Under the pieces are notes generated by a model. That model was given only the letters and a program-made list of their open reading frames with translations, did not search any database and was not told the DNA's origin. Shown here one piece after another: positions 37,026 through 46,995 of a stretch of 64,000 nucleotides of DNA. The position numbers and the translations under genes are program-made. Source of the DNA: Thalassotalea insulae (GTDB lineage: Bacteria > Pseudomonadota > Gammaproteobacteria > Enterobacterales > Alteromonadaceae); contig NZ_BSST01000001.1 of NCBI RefSeq assembly GCF_030161395.1, positions 2,604,001 through 2,668,000 on the forward strand, in the 5' to 3' direction. How positions within the stretch are numbered: position 1 is the stretch's first letter; each line of letters begins with the position of its first letter.

Positions 37026-37991
37026 ATGAAAAAGGCTGGCCTAGTTGCTGGCCTTTTTATTGTTATGGCTGGGTGTCAAACCCCACCTCATACTCAAAAA
37101 GTGTTAGCTAACCCTCCCAAAGTGATGCAGCATAAAATTGCGCAAGTGCCATTTTATGCGCAGCAAGCATATTATTGCGGTCCGACAACATTATCAGAAG
37201 TGGCAAATTTTTACGGTGTAACCAAAACACCAGAGGAAATTGCACCTAATACTTTTGTTCCAGAGTTAAAAGGTAGTTTGACGATAGAAATGACGGCTGC
37301 CACTCGGCAACTTGGAATGCTTGCTTATACTCAGTATGCTGACTTATCCCAGTTGTTAAGTCTGATTGCACAAGATATTCCAGTTATTGTCTTACAAAAT
37401 AATTCGATTGAATTGTTTCCGCAGTGGCATTATGCCGTAGTGATTGGATACGATATTCATGCAAAGGAAGTCATTTTACATACAGGTTTAACTGAAAATT
37501 ATCGGCTTGATTTATCTACCTTTGAGCGAACTTGGAAAAGAGGGAAATATTGGATGCTTGCTATGTTGCCGCCCGATAAAGCCAATAAGAATTTGGACCC
37601 TTTTATTTATACTAAAGCTTCTCAGGCCTTATTAGACACAGGGCAAGCGCAAGCTGGTATTAAGGCGTTAAAATCAGCAGTAAAACAATGGCCTGAACAT
37701 TGGTTAGCGTACTTTTTATTGGCTAATTATCAACTCAAAAATTCTGTTCATAACGCACTGGTTTGGTATGCCAAAGGAGTTCAATATGCTAAACAACAAG
37801 CTCAATATTTAAATAATTATGCTTATGCGTTAGGTAAAGCTAATTGTTATCATGAGGCGGTTAAAATGATAGATGTTGCCTTAACTCTCAAGCCAGGTGA
37901 AGAAAATATACTGGACACAAAAGCGCAACTAACACGTTGGCAAAGAAACGCTGTATTCATTCAGCAGTGTCCAAGTCATGACGTATTTTAG
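37026..37991 (+). CDS. PA2778-family C39-like cysteine peptidase lipoprotein
   Basis: A 321-residue lipoprotein (lipobox MAGC, Cys17; start ATG at 37026, preceding TTG/ATG starts being less likely). Residues ~35-190 form a C39-like peptidase domain with Cys in YYCGPTTLSEV and His in WHYAVVIGYD. Two to three TPR units follow (ALLDTGQAQAGIKALKSA, AYALGKANCYHEAVKM). C39 peptidases usually cleave double-Gly leaders, but these stand-alone lipoproteins have no known target. It pairs with the PA2779-type gene upstream. Confidence 0.85.
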   Translation: MKKAGLVAGLFIVMAGCQTPPHTQKVLANPPKVMQHKIAQVPFYAQQAYYCGPTTLSEVANFYGVTKTPEEIAPNTFVPELKGSLTIEMTAATRQLGMLAYTQYADLSQLLSLIAQDIPVIVLQNNSIELFPQWHYAVVIGYDIHAKEVILHTGLTENYRLDLSTFERTWKRGKYWMLAMLPPDKANKNLDPFIYTKASQALLDTGQAQAGIKALKSAVKQWPEHWLAYFLLANYQLKNSVHNALVWYAKGVQYAKQQAQYLNNYAYALGKANCYHEAVKMIDVALTLKPGEENILDTKAQLTRWQRNAVFIQQCPSHDVF

Positions 37992-38192
37992 CGCGCTAAA
38001 CAGGTCATTTTCTGTTAATAGAATACTTAGTCGATTGTTTAAAGTTGGGTTAATTTGCTACCCATCATTCTGCTATTTTCGTTATAAAAATAATGCTTAT
38101 AAAATAAATAACTAACAAAATTGCAATATTGTCCTACTATTGAAAGAAGGATATAGCTGTCATGGAGCGTCATCACAGAAGGCAGTAAAGCT

Positions 38193-40526
38193 ATGCGTTT
38201 AAAAAGTAAAATTATTCTTAATGTTGGCATTGTGGTTAGTATTGCGTTAGTGATGACCTCAACCTTACTTACTTATATAGCGACTAATGATGTTTCCAGT
38301 GCGCTTTATTCACAGGTCGAGCAGCGTTTAATTGGTTTGCGAGATGCAAAACGAGAGCAAATATCTGACTATTTTGAGACCATTAATCAGCAGGTGATTT
38401 CATTAGCTGACTCCACTATGACTGAAGATGCAGCACAGATCTTTATTAAGAGTTATCAAGACTATATTGGGCAAGCGAAACTTCCTGAAGGCCAGCAGCA
38501 GCGGGCGACATTATCCTCTTACTATCTCGATGAGTTTTTGAAGAAGTACCAGACAGAAAATCAAAACAGCCAGTTAGATGCAAACCAGCTGCTCAATACC
38601 TTGTCAGATACAGGTATCGCATTGCAATATAGTTACATAGGTGCTAATTCTCATGCATTAGGCGAAAAAGACCAGCTGTTAGCGCTCAACGATGGTTCGC
38701 AATACGATAGTGCTCATCAAAAATATCATCCTAAGTTCCGACAGTTCTTACTGCAATTTGGTTTTTACGATATTTTTATTGTCGATAATGCTGGCAATGT
38801 GGTTTATTCGGTTTTTAAAGAGCTTGATTATGCGACATCGCTAACTACTGGTGCTTATGCCGATTCCGGCTTAGCTGAAGCATTTGCTAAAGCAAAAAAT
38901 GCCGATAAAGGTCAAGCGTTTATGACAGATTTTGCACCCTATACACCTTCTTATGAAAGTGCGGCTGCATTTTTCTCTTCTCCTATTGTTATTGATGGTA
39001 TTGCAACGGGGGTGCTGATTTTTCAGGCACCGGTGGATAAAATTAATGATATTATGACCTATCAGGGGCAGTGGCGAGCTAGGGGATTAGGTGACTCCGG
39101 TGAAACGTATTTAGTCGGTAGTGATTATTTAATGCGTAGTCAAAGCCGTTTTCTGTTAGAAGATAAAGCTTCTTATTTAAAAGTACTTAAACAAGCGGGA
39201 ACGCCAGATAAAGATATTGCCCTTATCGATGCTAAAGGCTCTGCATTAGGGATCGCAAAAGTCGATACCAAGGCGGTGCGTCAAGCGATTAGTGGTGGAA
39301 GTGGTTTTGACCTCATTACCGATTACCGGGGCATCATGGTGGCATCCGCCTATGCGGCATTTGATATAGCAGGGAATAAATGGGCCATTTTAAGTGAAAT
39401 CGATCAACATGAAGCATTTTTAGCATCGGAACAATTGAGTTCATCGTTAACTGTCACCTCTTTGATCAGCACATTAGTGTTAGTTGCCCTGGGAATATTG
39501 ACCGCTCTATGGCTAGGTAATTATTTATCAGGGCCTATTTTGGTGTTAAACACGTCTGTTAATGAGGTTGCCAATACCTTAGATTTAACTAAACGGATCC
39601 AAGACCGGGTTGGTAAAGATGAGAAAGATGAAATTGGTCAGGTATCACGTTCATTTAACGGCATGATGGAAATTATGCATAAGACCTTAACCAGTATGGG
39701 GAAGGCATCTAATATTCTTGATCAACAAGTGCACGAGCTGCGGAATAACTTTAATTTGGTTGAGCAAAAGTCGGTAGAGCAAACAGATAAAACCATGCAG
39801 TTATCTGCGGCAATTGAAGAAATGTCTACCACATCGGATTCTGTTGCTGAATCTGCAACCTTATCTAGTGAAGCAAGTGCGATAGCGGTAGAACAGGTTC
39901 AGTTAGGCACAGATAATATCAATCAAAGTTTAAACGTCACCAAAAATTTAAGCGAAACGGTGCTTGAGTCGACCAAAACAGTGAAAACAGTGGCAGAGCA
40001 AGCAACTAATATCGTTACGGTTTTGGATGTTATTCGTGGGATTGCGGATCAAACGAACTTGCTAGCGCTTAATGCTGCGATAGAAGCGGCTCGGGCCGGT
40101 GAGCAAGGCAGAGGCTTTGCTGTGGTTGCTGATGAAGTGCGAACTTTAGCACAACGGACACAAGAGTCGACACTTGAAATTCAAACCATTATTGAGAACT
40201 TACAAAAAGGTTCAGATGAATCAGTTTCTGTGATGACCCGCGCTGCAGATATGGTGGAACAAACCTTAGTGAGTGCAGAAAAAGTCAGTGAGACTTTCAA
40301 TTTAATTAGTGAACAGGTCGCTAGTATTGAAATGCAAAACAGCCAAGTTGCGTCCGCCACCATGGAGCAATCTATGGTGGGTAAAGATATGGCGGAGCAA
40401 GTCGAACAGATTAATATGCTAGCAGAAGAAAATAACAGCTCGGTGCAAGAAGCGTCTAAATGTTGTAATGCTGTCGAACAGGAATACCAAATGCTCAGTA
40501 AGCTGGTGAGCCAGTTTAAACTTTAA
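38193..40526 (+). CDS. Methyl-accepting chemotaxis protein
   Basis: A 777-residue chemoreceptor. One N-terminal membrane segment (IILNVGIVVSIALVMTSTLLTY), a periplasmic double-Cache-like sensor of about 380 residues, a second membrane segment (LISTLVLVALGILTALWLG), HAMP, and the signalling domain with the hairpin tip core GIADQTNLLALNAAIEAARAG. The protein ends in a coiled coil without a CheR/CheB pentapeptide. The ligand is unknown. It stands alone; the next gene is a remnant on the other strand. Confidence 0.93.
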   Translation: MRLKSKIILNVGIVVSIALVMTSTLLTYIATNDVSSALYSQVEQRLIGLRDAKREQISDYFETINQQVISLADSTMTEDAAQIFIKSYQDYIGQAKLPEGQQQRATLSSYYLDEFLKKYQTENQNSQLDANQLLNTLSDTGIALQYSYIGANSHALGEKDQLLALNDGSQYDSAHQKYHPKFRQFLLQFGFYDIFIVDNAGNVVYSVFKELDYATSLTTGAYADSGLAEAFAKAKNADKGQAFMTDFAPYTPSYESAAAFFSSPIVIDGIATGVLIFQAPVDKINDIMTYQGQWRARGLGDSGETYLVGSDYLMRSQSRFLLEDKASYLKVLKQAGTPDKDIALIDAKGSALGIAKVDTKAVRQAISGGSGFDLITDYRGIMVASAYAAFDIAGNKWAILSEIDQHEAFLASEQLSSSLTVTSLISTLVLVALGILTALWLGNYLSGPILVLNTSVNEVANTLDLTKRIQDRVGKDEKDEIGQVSRSFNGMMEIMHKTLTSMGKASNILDQQVHELRNNFNLVEQKSVEQTDKTMQLSAAIEEMSTTSDSVAESATLSSEASAIAVEQVQLGTDNINQSLNVTKNLSETVLESTKTVKTVAEQATNIVTVLDVIRGIADQTNLLALNAAIEAARAGEQGRGFAVVADEVRTLAQRTQESTLEIQTIIENLQKGSDESVSVMTRAADMVEQTLVSAEKVSETFNLISEQVASIEMQNSQVASATMEQSMVGKDMAEQVEQINMLAEENNSSVQEASKCCNAVEQEYQMLSKLVSQFKL

Positions 40527-40537
40527 GTTAATTAAGT

Positions 40538-40759
40538 TTAACTGTGCCAGGTACTACCGGCAATTGCTCTTGCTACAGCCACGCGTTGTTGTTGGCCACC
40601 AGATAGCTGTGACGGGAAATGATTGGCACGATGTTGCATGCTTACCTGTGCCAATGCCTCTGTGACTAACTGGTTTCGCTCGGCTTTGCTGATGTCGTCA
40701 CGATAGGACAAAGGCAGCGCGACATTTTCTTTCGCTTTTATCAGTCTTTTCTCTTCCAT
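40538..40759 (-). pseudogene. MacB-type ABC transporter ATPase fragment
   Basis: 73 residues matching the middle of a MacB-like ATPase (AKENVALPLSYRD, HFPSQLSGGQQQRVAVARAI: the ABC signature). The Walker A, Walker B and switch regions are missing, and the last residues (AGSTWHS) diverge just after the signature. It is a broken gene continuing the HlyD fragment beside it, a decayed efflux operon. Confidence 0.8.
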
Positions 40760-40777
40760 CTGTTAGCGCTGAAATAA

Positions 40778-41088
40778 TTACTCAACTTCAATTTTGACCT
40801 CCTGATGTTCAACCGTTGATATTGCGACTATGCCTTGTGCCAGTATGGTTTGCTGGGCTTTTAGTGTTAGCTTTGCTCGTTCATAATCTAGATGGCTGTT
40901 ATTAACTAAGGTTTTCTGGCCTAACACTCGGGACTTTAATGCGACATGCTCGGCATTGAGTTGTGCCTACATTTCTTCTAGTTGCCACTGACTTCGGTGA
41001 CTACCCAATGCACTTCTTTTGGCACAAGCACGCCAATACCTCTAATATCCTTGTTAGCATCGCTTTGATTTTTCAAGTTTTTTGCTAA
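40778..41088 (-). pseudogene. HlyD-family efflux adaptor, decayed
   Basis: Two pieces can be translated. The first (near 41088-40975) is adaptor N-terminus-like (DANKDIRGIGVLVPKEVHWV, VTEVSGN) and ends in a stop. The second (40960-40778), in another frame, reads KLTLKAQQTILAQGIVAIST, the alpha-hairpin and lipoyl-like C-terminal part, ending at a TAA. Internal deletion and frame changes mean it cannot be expressed as a whole. With the neighbouring ATPase remnant it was an export operon. Confidence 0.7.
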
Positions 41089-41145
41089 GCTTTATTATGA
41101 TTATATAGCATGTTCGCTTTAAGCTAATAGGTAGGGGCAAGTCGT

Positions 41146-42465
41146 ATGAAGTCATCATATATTTCTAAGGTAAAGGATAAACTTGAGAAGTTGTATCATG
41201 GGCAAACCGAATACCTTCAGGCTATAGAAGAGCTTATAGAATACAGTGAGATTGAGCCTTATTTAGAGGAAGTACTTGTTAGTGAAAACTTGCTTGAAAG
41301 GCTATTACTGCCAGATCGAGTGATTTGTTTTAATGTTGCATGGGTTGATGATCAAGGTGAGGTGCAAGTGAACCAAGGCTGGCGCGTACAACATTCTAAC
41401 CTTATCGGGCCATACAAGGGAGGCGTTCGATTTCACCCTAATGTTAATGAGTCAGTGTTGAAATTTTTAGCGTTAGAGCAAACTTTTAAAAATGCGTTAA
41501 CTGGTTTGCCCATAGGTGGGGCTAAAGGCGGGAGTAATTTCGATCCCAAAGGGAAAACGCGGCGTGAGGTTATGCGGTTTTGCCAAGCTTTTATGGATGA
41601 ACTCTCTCGCTATATAGGACCAAACACTGACATTCCCGCTGGTGATATCAATGTTGGTACTCGAGAGATTGGTTATATGTTTGGTCGTTATCGTCGGTTA
41701 CAAAATCAGTTCTCTGGTGCAATGACCGGTAAAAGTATAGAGTTTGGCGGTAGTCAGGTTAGGGTGGAATCTACCGGCTATGGTGTCATTTATTTTGTTG
41801 AGAAACTTTTAGAGCATCAACAAAAATCATTGGATTCGATGAAAATCATTATTTCGGGCAGTGGCAATGTCGCACTTCATACCGCGAAAAAAGCTATTGA
41901 AAAAGGCGCGGTTGTGTTAACGCTTTCTAATAGTAAGGGCTATTGCTATCGTAACGCGGGATTTACTCAAGAAATGGTTGATGAACTCATTAGCAATGAA
42001 TCAAGACCTAAACTGGATAGGTTAGCGGAAAAATTTAATGCCAAATGGTTTGATAATGACACGCCTTGGGAAGTAAAAGCAGATATTGCGATACCATGTG
42101 CTACCCAAAATGAATTAGGCGCAGAAGATGCTAAGCACCTTATTGATAATGATATTCAGTTTGTTCTAGAAGGGGCGAATATGCCATGTACTGCGAAAGC
42201 TGTTGAGCTATTTGAAGGTAGTAAAGTGGTTTTTGCACCTGCTAAAGCGGTAAATTCTGGAGGTGTCGTTGCTTCGACACTTGAGATGGGACAAAACGCG
42301 ATATTTTATCCTGAGTCATTTGACCTTGTCTCAGACAAGTTAAAAAACACGATGGGCGATATTCATGATAGTTGCATCTCTCATAATGAGAGTAGCTATT
42401 TGAGAGGAGCTAATAGTGCTACATTTAGTCGGTTAATCATTGCGATGGCAGAACAGGGCGTATAG
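41146..42465 (+). CDS. gdhA: NADP-type glutamate dehydrogenase
   Basis: A 439-residue enzyme of the GdhA hexameric class (E. coli GdhA has 447), converting 2-oxoglutarate and ammonia to glutamate with NADPH. The signatures GPYKGGVRFHPNVNESVLK, PIGGAKGGSNFDPKGK and a Rossmann GSGNVALHTAKK are all present. The cofactor call follows family similarity. It is followed 37 bases later by an NhaA antiporter, a pairing that may be coincidental. Confidence 0.93.
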   Translation: MKSSYISKVKDKLEKLYHGQTEYLQAIEELIEYSEIEPYLEEVLVSENLLERLLLPDRVICFNVAWVDDQGEVQVNQGWRVQHSNLIGPYKGGVRFHPNVNESVLKFLALEQTFKNALTGLPIGGAKGGSNFDPKGKTRREVMRFCQAFMDELSRYIGPNTDIPAGDINVGTREIGYMFGRYRRLQNQFSGAMTGKSIEFGGSQVRVESTGYGVIYFVEKLLEHQQKSLDSMKIIISGSGNVALHTAKKAIEKGAVVLTLSNSKGYCYRNAGFTQEMVDELISNESRPKLDRLAEKFNAKWFDNDTPWEVKADIAIPCATQNELGAEDAKHLIDNDIQFVLEGANMPCTAKAVELFEGSKVVFAPAKAVNSGGVVASTLEMGQNAIFYPESFDLVSDKLKNTMGDIHDSCISHNESSYLRGANSATFSRLIIAMAEQGV

Positions 42466-42502
42466 CCACTAATTTTCCCCGTTATTCTTTAGAGGAGGTA
42501 TT

Positions 42503-43894
42503 GTGAAACTGGAAGTTCATGATAAACACCGAGAACATATGCCGTTGGAAAAAGAATTTCAACAGGTCATTTCGCCATTACAAGAGTTTATTCATCATCA
42601 ATCGACTGCTGGTCTTTTGCTGGTTCTTGCCACGATCATTGCTATGGTGATGGCTAACACAACTTGGGATCAGGCATATATACAGCTACGTAATTTCAAC
42701 ATTGGTTTTATTTTTGGCGATTTCCAAGTAGTACATACTGCGCTTGAATGGGTAAATGAAGCGTTGATTGTGCTGTTTTTCTTTTTATTAGGGCTGGAAA
42801 TAAAGTATGAACTATTAGCGGGTGAGTTAAAAGAGCTAAGAAAATCAATGCTTGCCATCGCTATGGCGTTAGGTGGTATGGTGGCTCCTGCGCTAATTTA
42901 CATCATCATTATGGCGATATTAGACGGAAACGATTGGCAAGGTTGGGGGATAGTAATGGCTACCGATACCGCTTTTGCTCTAGGGCTTTTAGTTTTACTT
43001 GGCGCTAGAGTGTCCAAGTCACTGCTCGTGTTGATCACTGCGCTGGCAATTGTAGATGATATGGGGGCTGTCTTAATCATCAGTGTCTTTTACAGTGAAA
43101 ATGTATCCTTGGTGAGTTTAGGATACGGTGCGTTCATATTATTAATCATGGTATTAGCCAATGTTGTCGGGATTCGCGCGGTTTGGTTCTATTTGCTTTC
43201 GGGGATTTTGCTGTGGTGGTTTGTTTCGCATTCTGGAATACATGCTACCACCGCGGGGATCTTAGCCGCTTTAACTGTGCCAACTAAACCTATGGCTGAT
43301 ACTCATTGGTTTACAGCATCAATGGAGCGAGTCTTAAAACGTTTTAGACAACTTGACCGTCATGACAGAACTATATTAGAGGTTCAACAACAGCATGATT
43401 TAGCTCAGGCTGCTGAAGAGATATCAAAAACAGTTACTACGCCGGTACAGCGTTGGCAAAGCAAACTTGCTAGACCAATTGGGTTCATTGTCTTACCGCT
43501 TTTTGCGCTATTAAATGCAGGTGTTAAATTGCCTGAAACCACTACGTCGATTGTAGTTGAACCGGTTTATTGGGCGTGTTTGTTAGGCTTAGTTATAGGT
43601 AAACCATTAGGTATCTTTTTATTTTCCTATATATTAGTGCTATTAGGGGGTGCAGAAAAACCCTCTGATATGCAGTGGAAAGATTTTCTTGCGCTAGGCT
43701 GTTTTGCAGGTATAGGGTTTACCATGTCGTTGTTTATTACTAACTTGGCGTTTGTTGGTCAAGTTTTGACTATTGAATATGCTAAGTTGGGGATTATTTC
43801 AGGTTCCATTCTCTCAGCAATGTTAGGATTTATTATGATAATGACAAACCCTAAAAAGATAGGCAAGGATGAAGAACAAAAGGAGAATGTGTGA
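42503..43894 (+). CDS. nhaA: Na+/H+ antiporter NhaA
   Basis: A 463-residue antiporter with about 12 membrane segments. The ion-binding residues are visible: Asp155 in MATDTAFALG and the Asp185-Asp186 pair in AIVDDMGAVLI, matching E. coli Asp133 and Asp163/164. GIGFTMSLFITNLAF near the end is also typical. It is longer than E. coli NhaA because of an extra cytoplasmic loop of about 60 residues (RFRQLDRHDRTILEVQQQHD). NhaA maintains sodium and pH balance, sensible in a marine bacterium. GAGGAGG precedes the start. Confidence 0.95.
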   Translation: MKLEVHDKHREHMPLEKEFQQVISPLQEFIHHQSTAGLLLVLATIIAMVMANTTWDQAYIQLRNFNIGFIFGDFQVVHTALEWVNEALIVLFFFLLGLEIKYELLAGELKELRKSMLAIAMALGGMVAPALIYIIIMAILDGNDWQGWGIVMATDTAFALGLLVLLGARVSKSLLVLITALAIVDDMGAVLIISVFYSENVSLVSLGYGAFILLIMVLANVVGIRAVWFYLLSGILLWWFVSHSGIHATTAGILAALTVPTKPMADTHWFTASMERVLKRFRQLDRHDRTILEVQQQHDLAQAAEEISKTVTTPVQRWQSKLARPIGFIVLPLFALLNAGVKLPETTTSIVVEPVYWACLLGLVIGKPLGIFLFSYILVLLGGAEKPSDMQWKDFLALGCFAGIGFTMSLFITNLAFVGQVLTIEYAKLGIISGSILSAMLGFIMIMTNPKKIGKDEEQKENV

Positions 43895-43999
43895 ATTTTA
43901 TCGTATAGGGTTTACTGCTTTTTACTCACCTTTAGAATTGTTATCCGTTAAATAATGGCTTGAATAGCGAAGTAAAGTTAAGAGGAGTGTATGGGAAAT

Positions 44000-45277
44000 C
44001 TAACCAGCACTATTTTGCTCAATGACCACCCGATTACGTCCTTGTTTTTTTGCCTGGTATAAACAATCATCAGCGCGCTTTAAGATACTACTGACATTAT
44101 CATTTGGATGAGATAAAGCGATACCAAAACTTGCGGTGATCTGGCCGACCTCCGGGAATTGATGCTGTTCTACTTTTATTCTAATTTTGTTTGCATGTTG
44201 CTGAACACTGTCACTATCTGTGTTGCTAATAGCGATGATAAATTCCTCACCGCCCCAACGGGCGATAAAGTCATGTTCTCTTGCGGTTATTTTTAAGATT
44301 TTGGCAAATTCTTGCAGTACGTTATCGCCGACCAGGTGACCATAATTATCATTCACTTGCTTAAAGTGATCTATGTCTAAAATGACGAGTGCAAGTTGCT
44401 GATTATTTGCTGTTACATCTTCTAATGCTTGCGGTAAATAATGGTCGGTACGACTGCGATTGTTAAGCTGGGTTAATTTATCGGTAATAGAAACGGTCTC
44501 TAACAACAGGTAATCTTGTTCGAGCTTGTCAGATAATTTATTAAACCAATAGATAAGGTAGCCGAGTTCATCTTTATTTTTACGGTGCAAGCGCTGGCTA
44601 AAGTCGGTATTACCTAAGGCGAAACTTTTCATTCGCTCAATCACCTGATAAACGCTGCGTCGGGTTGATAATGAAACCACTAAGGTGACAATAAACAGGA
44701 ATAACATAATAGCAATCGCCATCGTTGCGCCAAAAAACAACAGCTGATTCATTACCTGATTGGTTTCATCGACCGTTTGACGAAAGCCGTCTTGAATTGC
44801 ATGTTTAAGCTCAGTGAATTGCTGATTTGCTGCATTGTGATAAAACTCTACATCTTGTACCAGTTGGGCTTCTGCAATTAAGCGCTCTTCATTACTGATA
44901 ATAGTTTTTGCTAATGTATAGGCATTGTCGTAATACAAATTAAAGCTTTGTTGTAGCTGCTCCAGCTGTTTTAGGTCGACCAGATGGGGGTTTTGTTGTA
45001 ATAGCGCAAAATTGTCAGTGATTTTTGCTTGATGTTGTTCAGTGACCGGTAACCATAGCGGTTCGCCTGCGAGGACTGCGTCTTTAAAGTTGCTACGTAT
45101 CTCATTAAATAAGTGATTGTTATCGTTAGCGGCTTCTAATAAAGGTAAATAGTGATCGCGAATTTCTTCTATTTTGCCACTGGTTTGTTGATACTCATAA
45201 TAGCTATAGACTAAAAATGTACTGAATAAGAATAATGCCAATACTGGCACGGCAATCATTTTTTGAAATATCGTCAT
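44000..45277 (-). CDS. Membrane diguanylate cyclase with HAMP
   Basis: A 425-residue enzyme making cyclic di-GMP. One N-terminal membrane segment (AVPVLALFLFSTFLVYSYY), a ~150-residue helical periplasmic sensor, a second membrane segment (LFFGATMAIAIMLFLFIVTLVVSL), HAMP, then GGDEF. The active-site motif is GGEEF at 342-346, a functional variant, and an inhibitory I-site RxxD sits at Arg333-Asp336. It is divergent from the porin gene; the pair plus a PstS-like gene may belong together. Confidence 0.92.
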   Translation of the reverse strand: MTIFQKMIAVPVLALFLFSTFLVYSYYEYQQTSGKIEEIRDHYLPLLEAANDNNHLFNEIRSNFKDAVLAGEPLWLPVTEQHQAKITDNFALLQQNPHLVDLKQLEQLQQSFNLYYDNAYTLAKTIISNEERLIAEAQLVQDVEFYHNAANQQFTELKHAIQDGFRQTVDETNQVMNQLLFFGATMAIAIMLFLFIVTLVVSLSTRRSVYQVIERMKSFALGNTDFSQRLHRKNKDELGYLIYWFNKLSDKLEQDYLLLETVSITDKLTQLNNRSRTDHYLPQALEDVTANNQQLALVILDIDHFKQVNDNYGHLVGDNVLQEFAKILKITAREHDFIARWGGEEFIIAISNTDSDSVQQHANKIRIKVEQHQFPEVGQITASFGIALSHPNDNVSSILKRADDCLYQAKKQGRNRVVIEQNSAG

Positions 45278-45347
45278 GTTCGCTTATTTATTGTTGTATA
45301 CTTTAGTCGCTGTTACGGAATATTTGAATAATGTTAACGGAGTTTAA

Positions 45348-46511
45348 ATGCAATTAAGTGGTAAGCCAAACATTAGCGCACTATACCGCTGCTTTCTATT
45401 GATACTTATCAGTTGTTTTACCTTACCTGCGTCAAGTGATAACTGGTCAGATAATTTATTCTTCAATGGTTACTATACACTAGATTTGAGTATAGCAGAT
45501 AGCGATTTAGCCGTGGTCAGCTCGGTTGGAGAGCAGCAGCAATTTGAGCAGGATAAGCTTAGTTTGCAAAACTCAGTGCTAGGCGGTCAAATTGAATACC
45601 AATTTAACGATAATCTTAGTGCCTTTGCCCAAGGAGTCGTTTTTGATAATGATAACTCCGTTAGTACCGCGATTAACTGGGCATACTTAAGTTATGATCT
45701 TGGCAACGAGTTCAAAGTACGTGCCGGACTTTTTCAAACGCCATTTCTACAAGGAACAGAACTGAGAACTGTTGGTTATTCCCGGTTATGGGCGCGACCA
45801 TTAACACCAGGAACAGGTGCTAGCGGCATCAATGAATATCAGGGCGTAGACCTGTTGAAGCATATATCGGTTGGCGAATACCATTGGGATTTTCAGTTAG
45901 CCTTTGGCCAAGCAGAACATGATCTCAATGAAGTTGATACCAATGGCATGGAATTGCTTTCTGCTCGGTTAACCTATCAAGATTTTTGGCTTCGCACTGC
46001 GGTGATGCATGCTGAGTATTCTGTGCAAACACCACGAGGGCAAACCATTCTCGAGTCAGGTGATGTGCTGATGGTTAGCTTAGAGACGGAAGTGGTGCAT
46101 AATCAATGGGTAATTAATGCTGGCTTTTCACAAAGTGATTCGGAAGTTACGCCGAATGACACCATGTATTACCTTTCCCTCGCTTATCGATTTGATGAAA
46201 TCACGCCATTTATCTTAATGACAAAGAAAAATCAGTTTTTTGAGGCATTTGAGGCGCCGCAAGTTGACCGTCTTGGGCCTCTTTCTCCGCAGGACCCTCC
46301 ACCTGCAATGCCACCTAATGCACCACCACCTCCCGATGGTGATGCCGATGCTTATAGCGTAGCAGCAGGAGCGCGTTGGGATTACAGCGATTATTTTGCC
46401 TTAAAATTTCAAATTGAGCGTCTCAAAACCAGTGACGATACTGGCCGGTTGAATGCTTTGGCGAATGATGAAAGCAATATCGCGACAATAACGATAGAAG
46501 GGGCGTTTTAA
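45348..46511 (+). CDS. Outer-membrane beta-barrel, porin-like
   Basis: A 387-residue protein with a signal peptide ending near SDNW and a terminal Phe. Regular amphipathic strands (NEFKVRAGLFQTPFLQG, YHWDFQLAFGQAEHD) predict a beta-barrel of porin type. A proline-rich segment (DPPPAMPPNAPPPPDGDADA near 310) is unusual and probably a loop. Its stop overlaps the start of a PstS-like gene (TAATG-like junction), coupling the two. A role in uptake is inferred. Confidence 0.8.
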   Translation: MQLSGKPNISALYRCFLLILISCFTLPASSDNWSDNLFFNGYYTLDLSIADSDLAVVSSVGEQQQFEQDKLSLQNSVLGGQIEYQFNDNLSAFAQGVVFDNDNSVSTAINWAYLSYDLGNEFKVRAGLFQTPFLQGTELRTVGYSRLWARPLTPGTGASGINEYQGVDLLKHISVGEYHWDFQLAFGQAEHDLNEVDTNGMELLSARLTYQDFWLRTAVMHAEYSVQTPRGQTILESGDVLMVSLETEVVHNQWVINAGFSQSDSEVTPNDTMYYLSLAYRFDEITPFILMTKKNQFFEAFEAPQVDRLGPLSPQDPPPAMPPNAPPPPDGDADAYSVAAGARWDYSDYFALKFQIERLKTSDDTGRLNALANDESNIATITIEGAF

Positions 46512-46921
46512 TGAAACCTTTTATCACTGCTCTGTTATTATTGTTAACTCAATACAGTTATGGACAAACCGTTGTTGTTGTTGGTAAAAATTCACAGATT
46601 GAAAGCTTAACGGTTCAGTTAGTGGAAAATATCTTTTTAGCACGCACAACGCGTTTTCCTAATGGCGATAAAGCTCAGCCAATTGAATTAAAAGATAATG
46701 TGTTACGCGATAATTTTTATAAGAATATTTCAGGTAAATCATCTAAACAGCTTTACGCATACTGGACCACGTTAGTATTTACCGGCAAAGGTAAACCACC
46801 CAGAGCATATTCTGATAGTAAAGATATACAAGCTAAACTATTGGAGCAACCTGGCAGTATCACTTATTTGCCGTTAAGCCAAGTCACCGATGAAATGAAG
46901 ATAGTGTATAGTTTTCCGTAA
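46511..46921 (+). CDS. Short PstS-like periplasmic protein
   Basis: A 136-residue exported protein with a signal peptide (MKPFITALLLLLTQYSYGQ). The fold resembles one lobe of a phosphate-binding protein (VVVVGKNSQIESLTVQLVEN, IFLARTTRFPNGDKAQPIEL, GSITYLPLSQVTD). It is too short for ABC-linked binding proteins, and no transport genes flank it. These small proteins are common in Alteromonadales beside a barrel protein. The ligand is unknown. Confidence 0.78.
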   Translation: MKPFITALLLLLTQYSYGQTVVVVGKNSQIESLTVQLVENIFLARTTRFPNGDKAQPIELKDNVLRDNFYKNISGKSSKQLYAYWTTLVFTGKGKPPRAYSDSKDIQAKLLEQPGSITYLPLSQVTDEMKIVYSFP

Positions 46922-46995
46922 TACTAGGACTGTTGTTGTTGAAAAATAGCAACAGCTCTTAACAATGCTCAGGTTCTTGCTCGCGCATTGTAACG

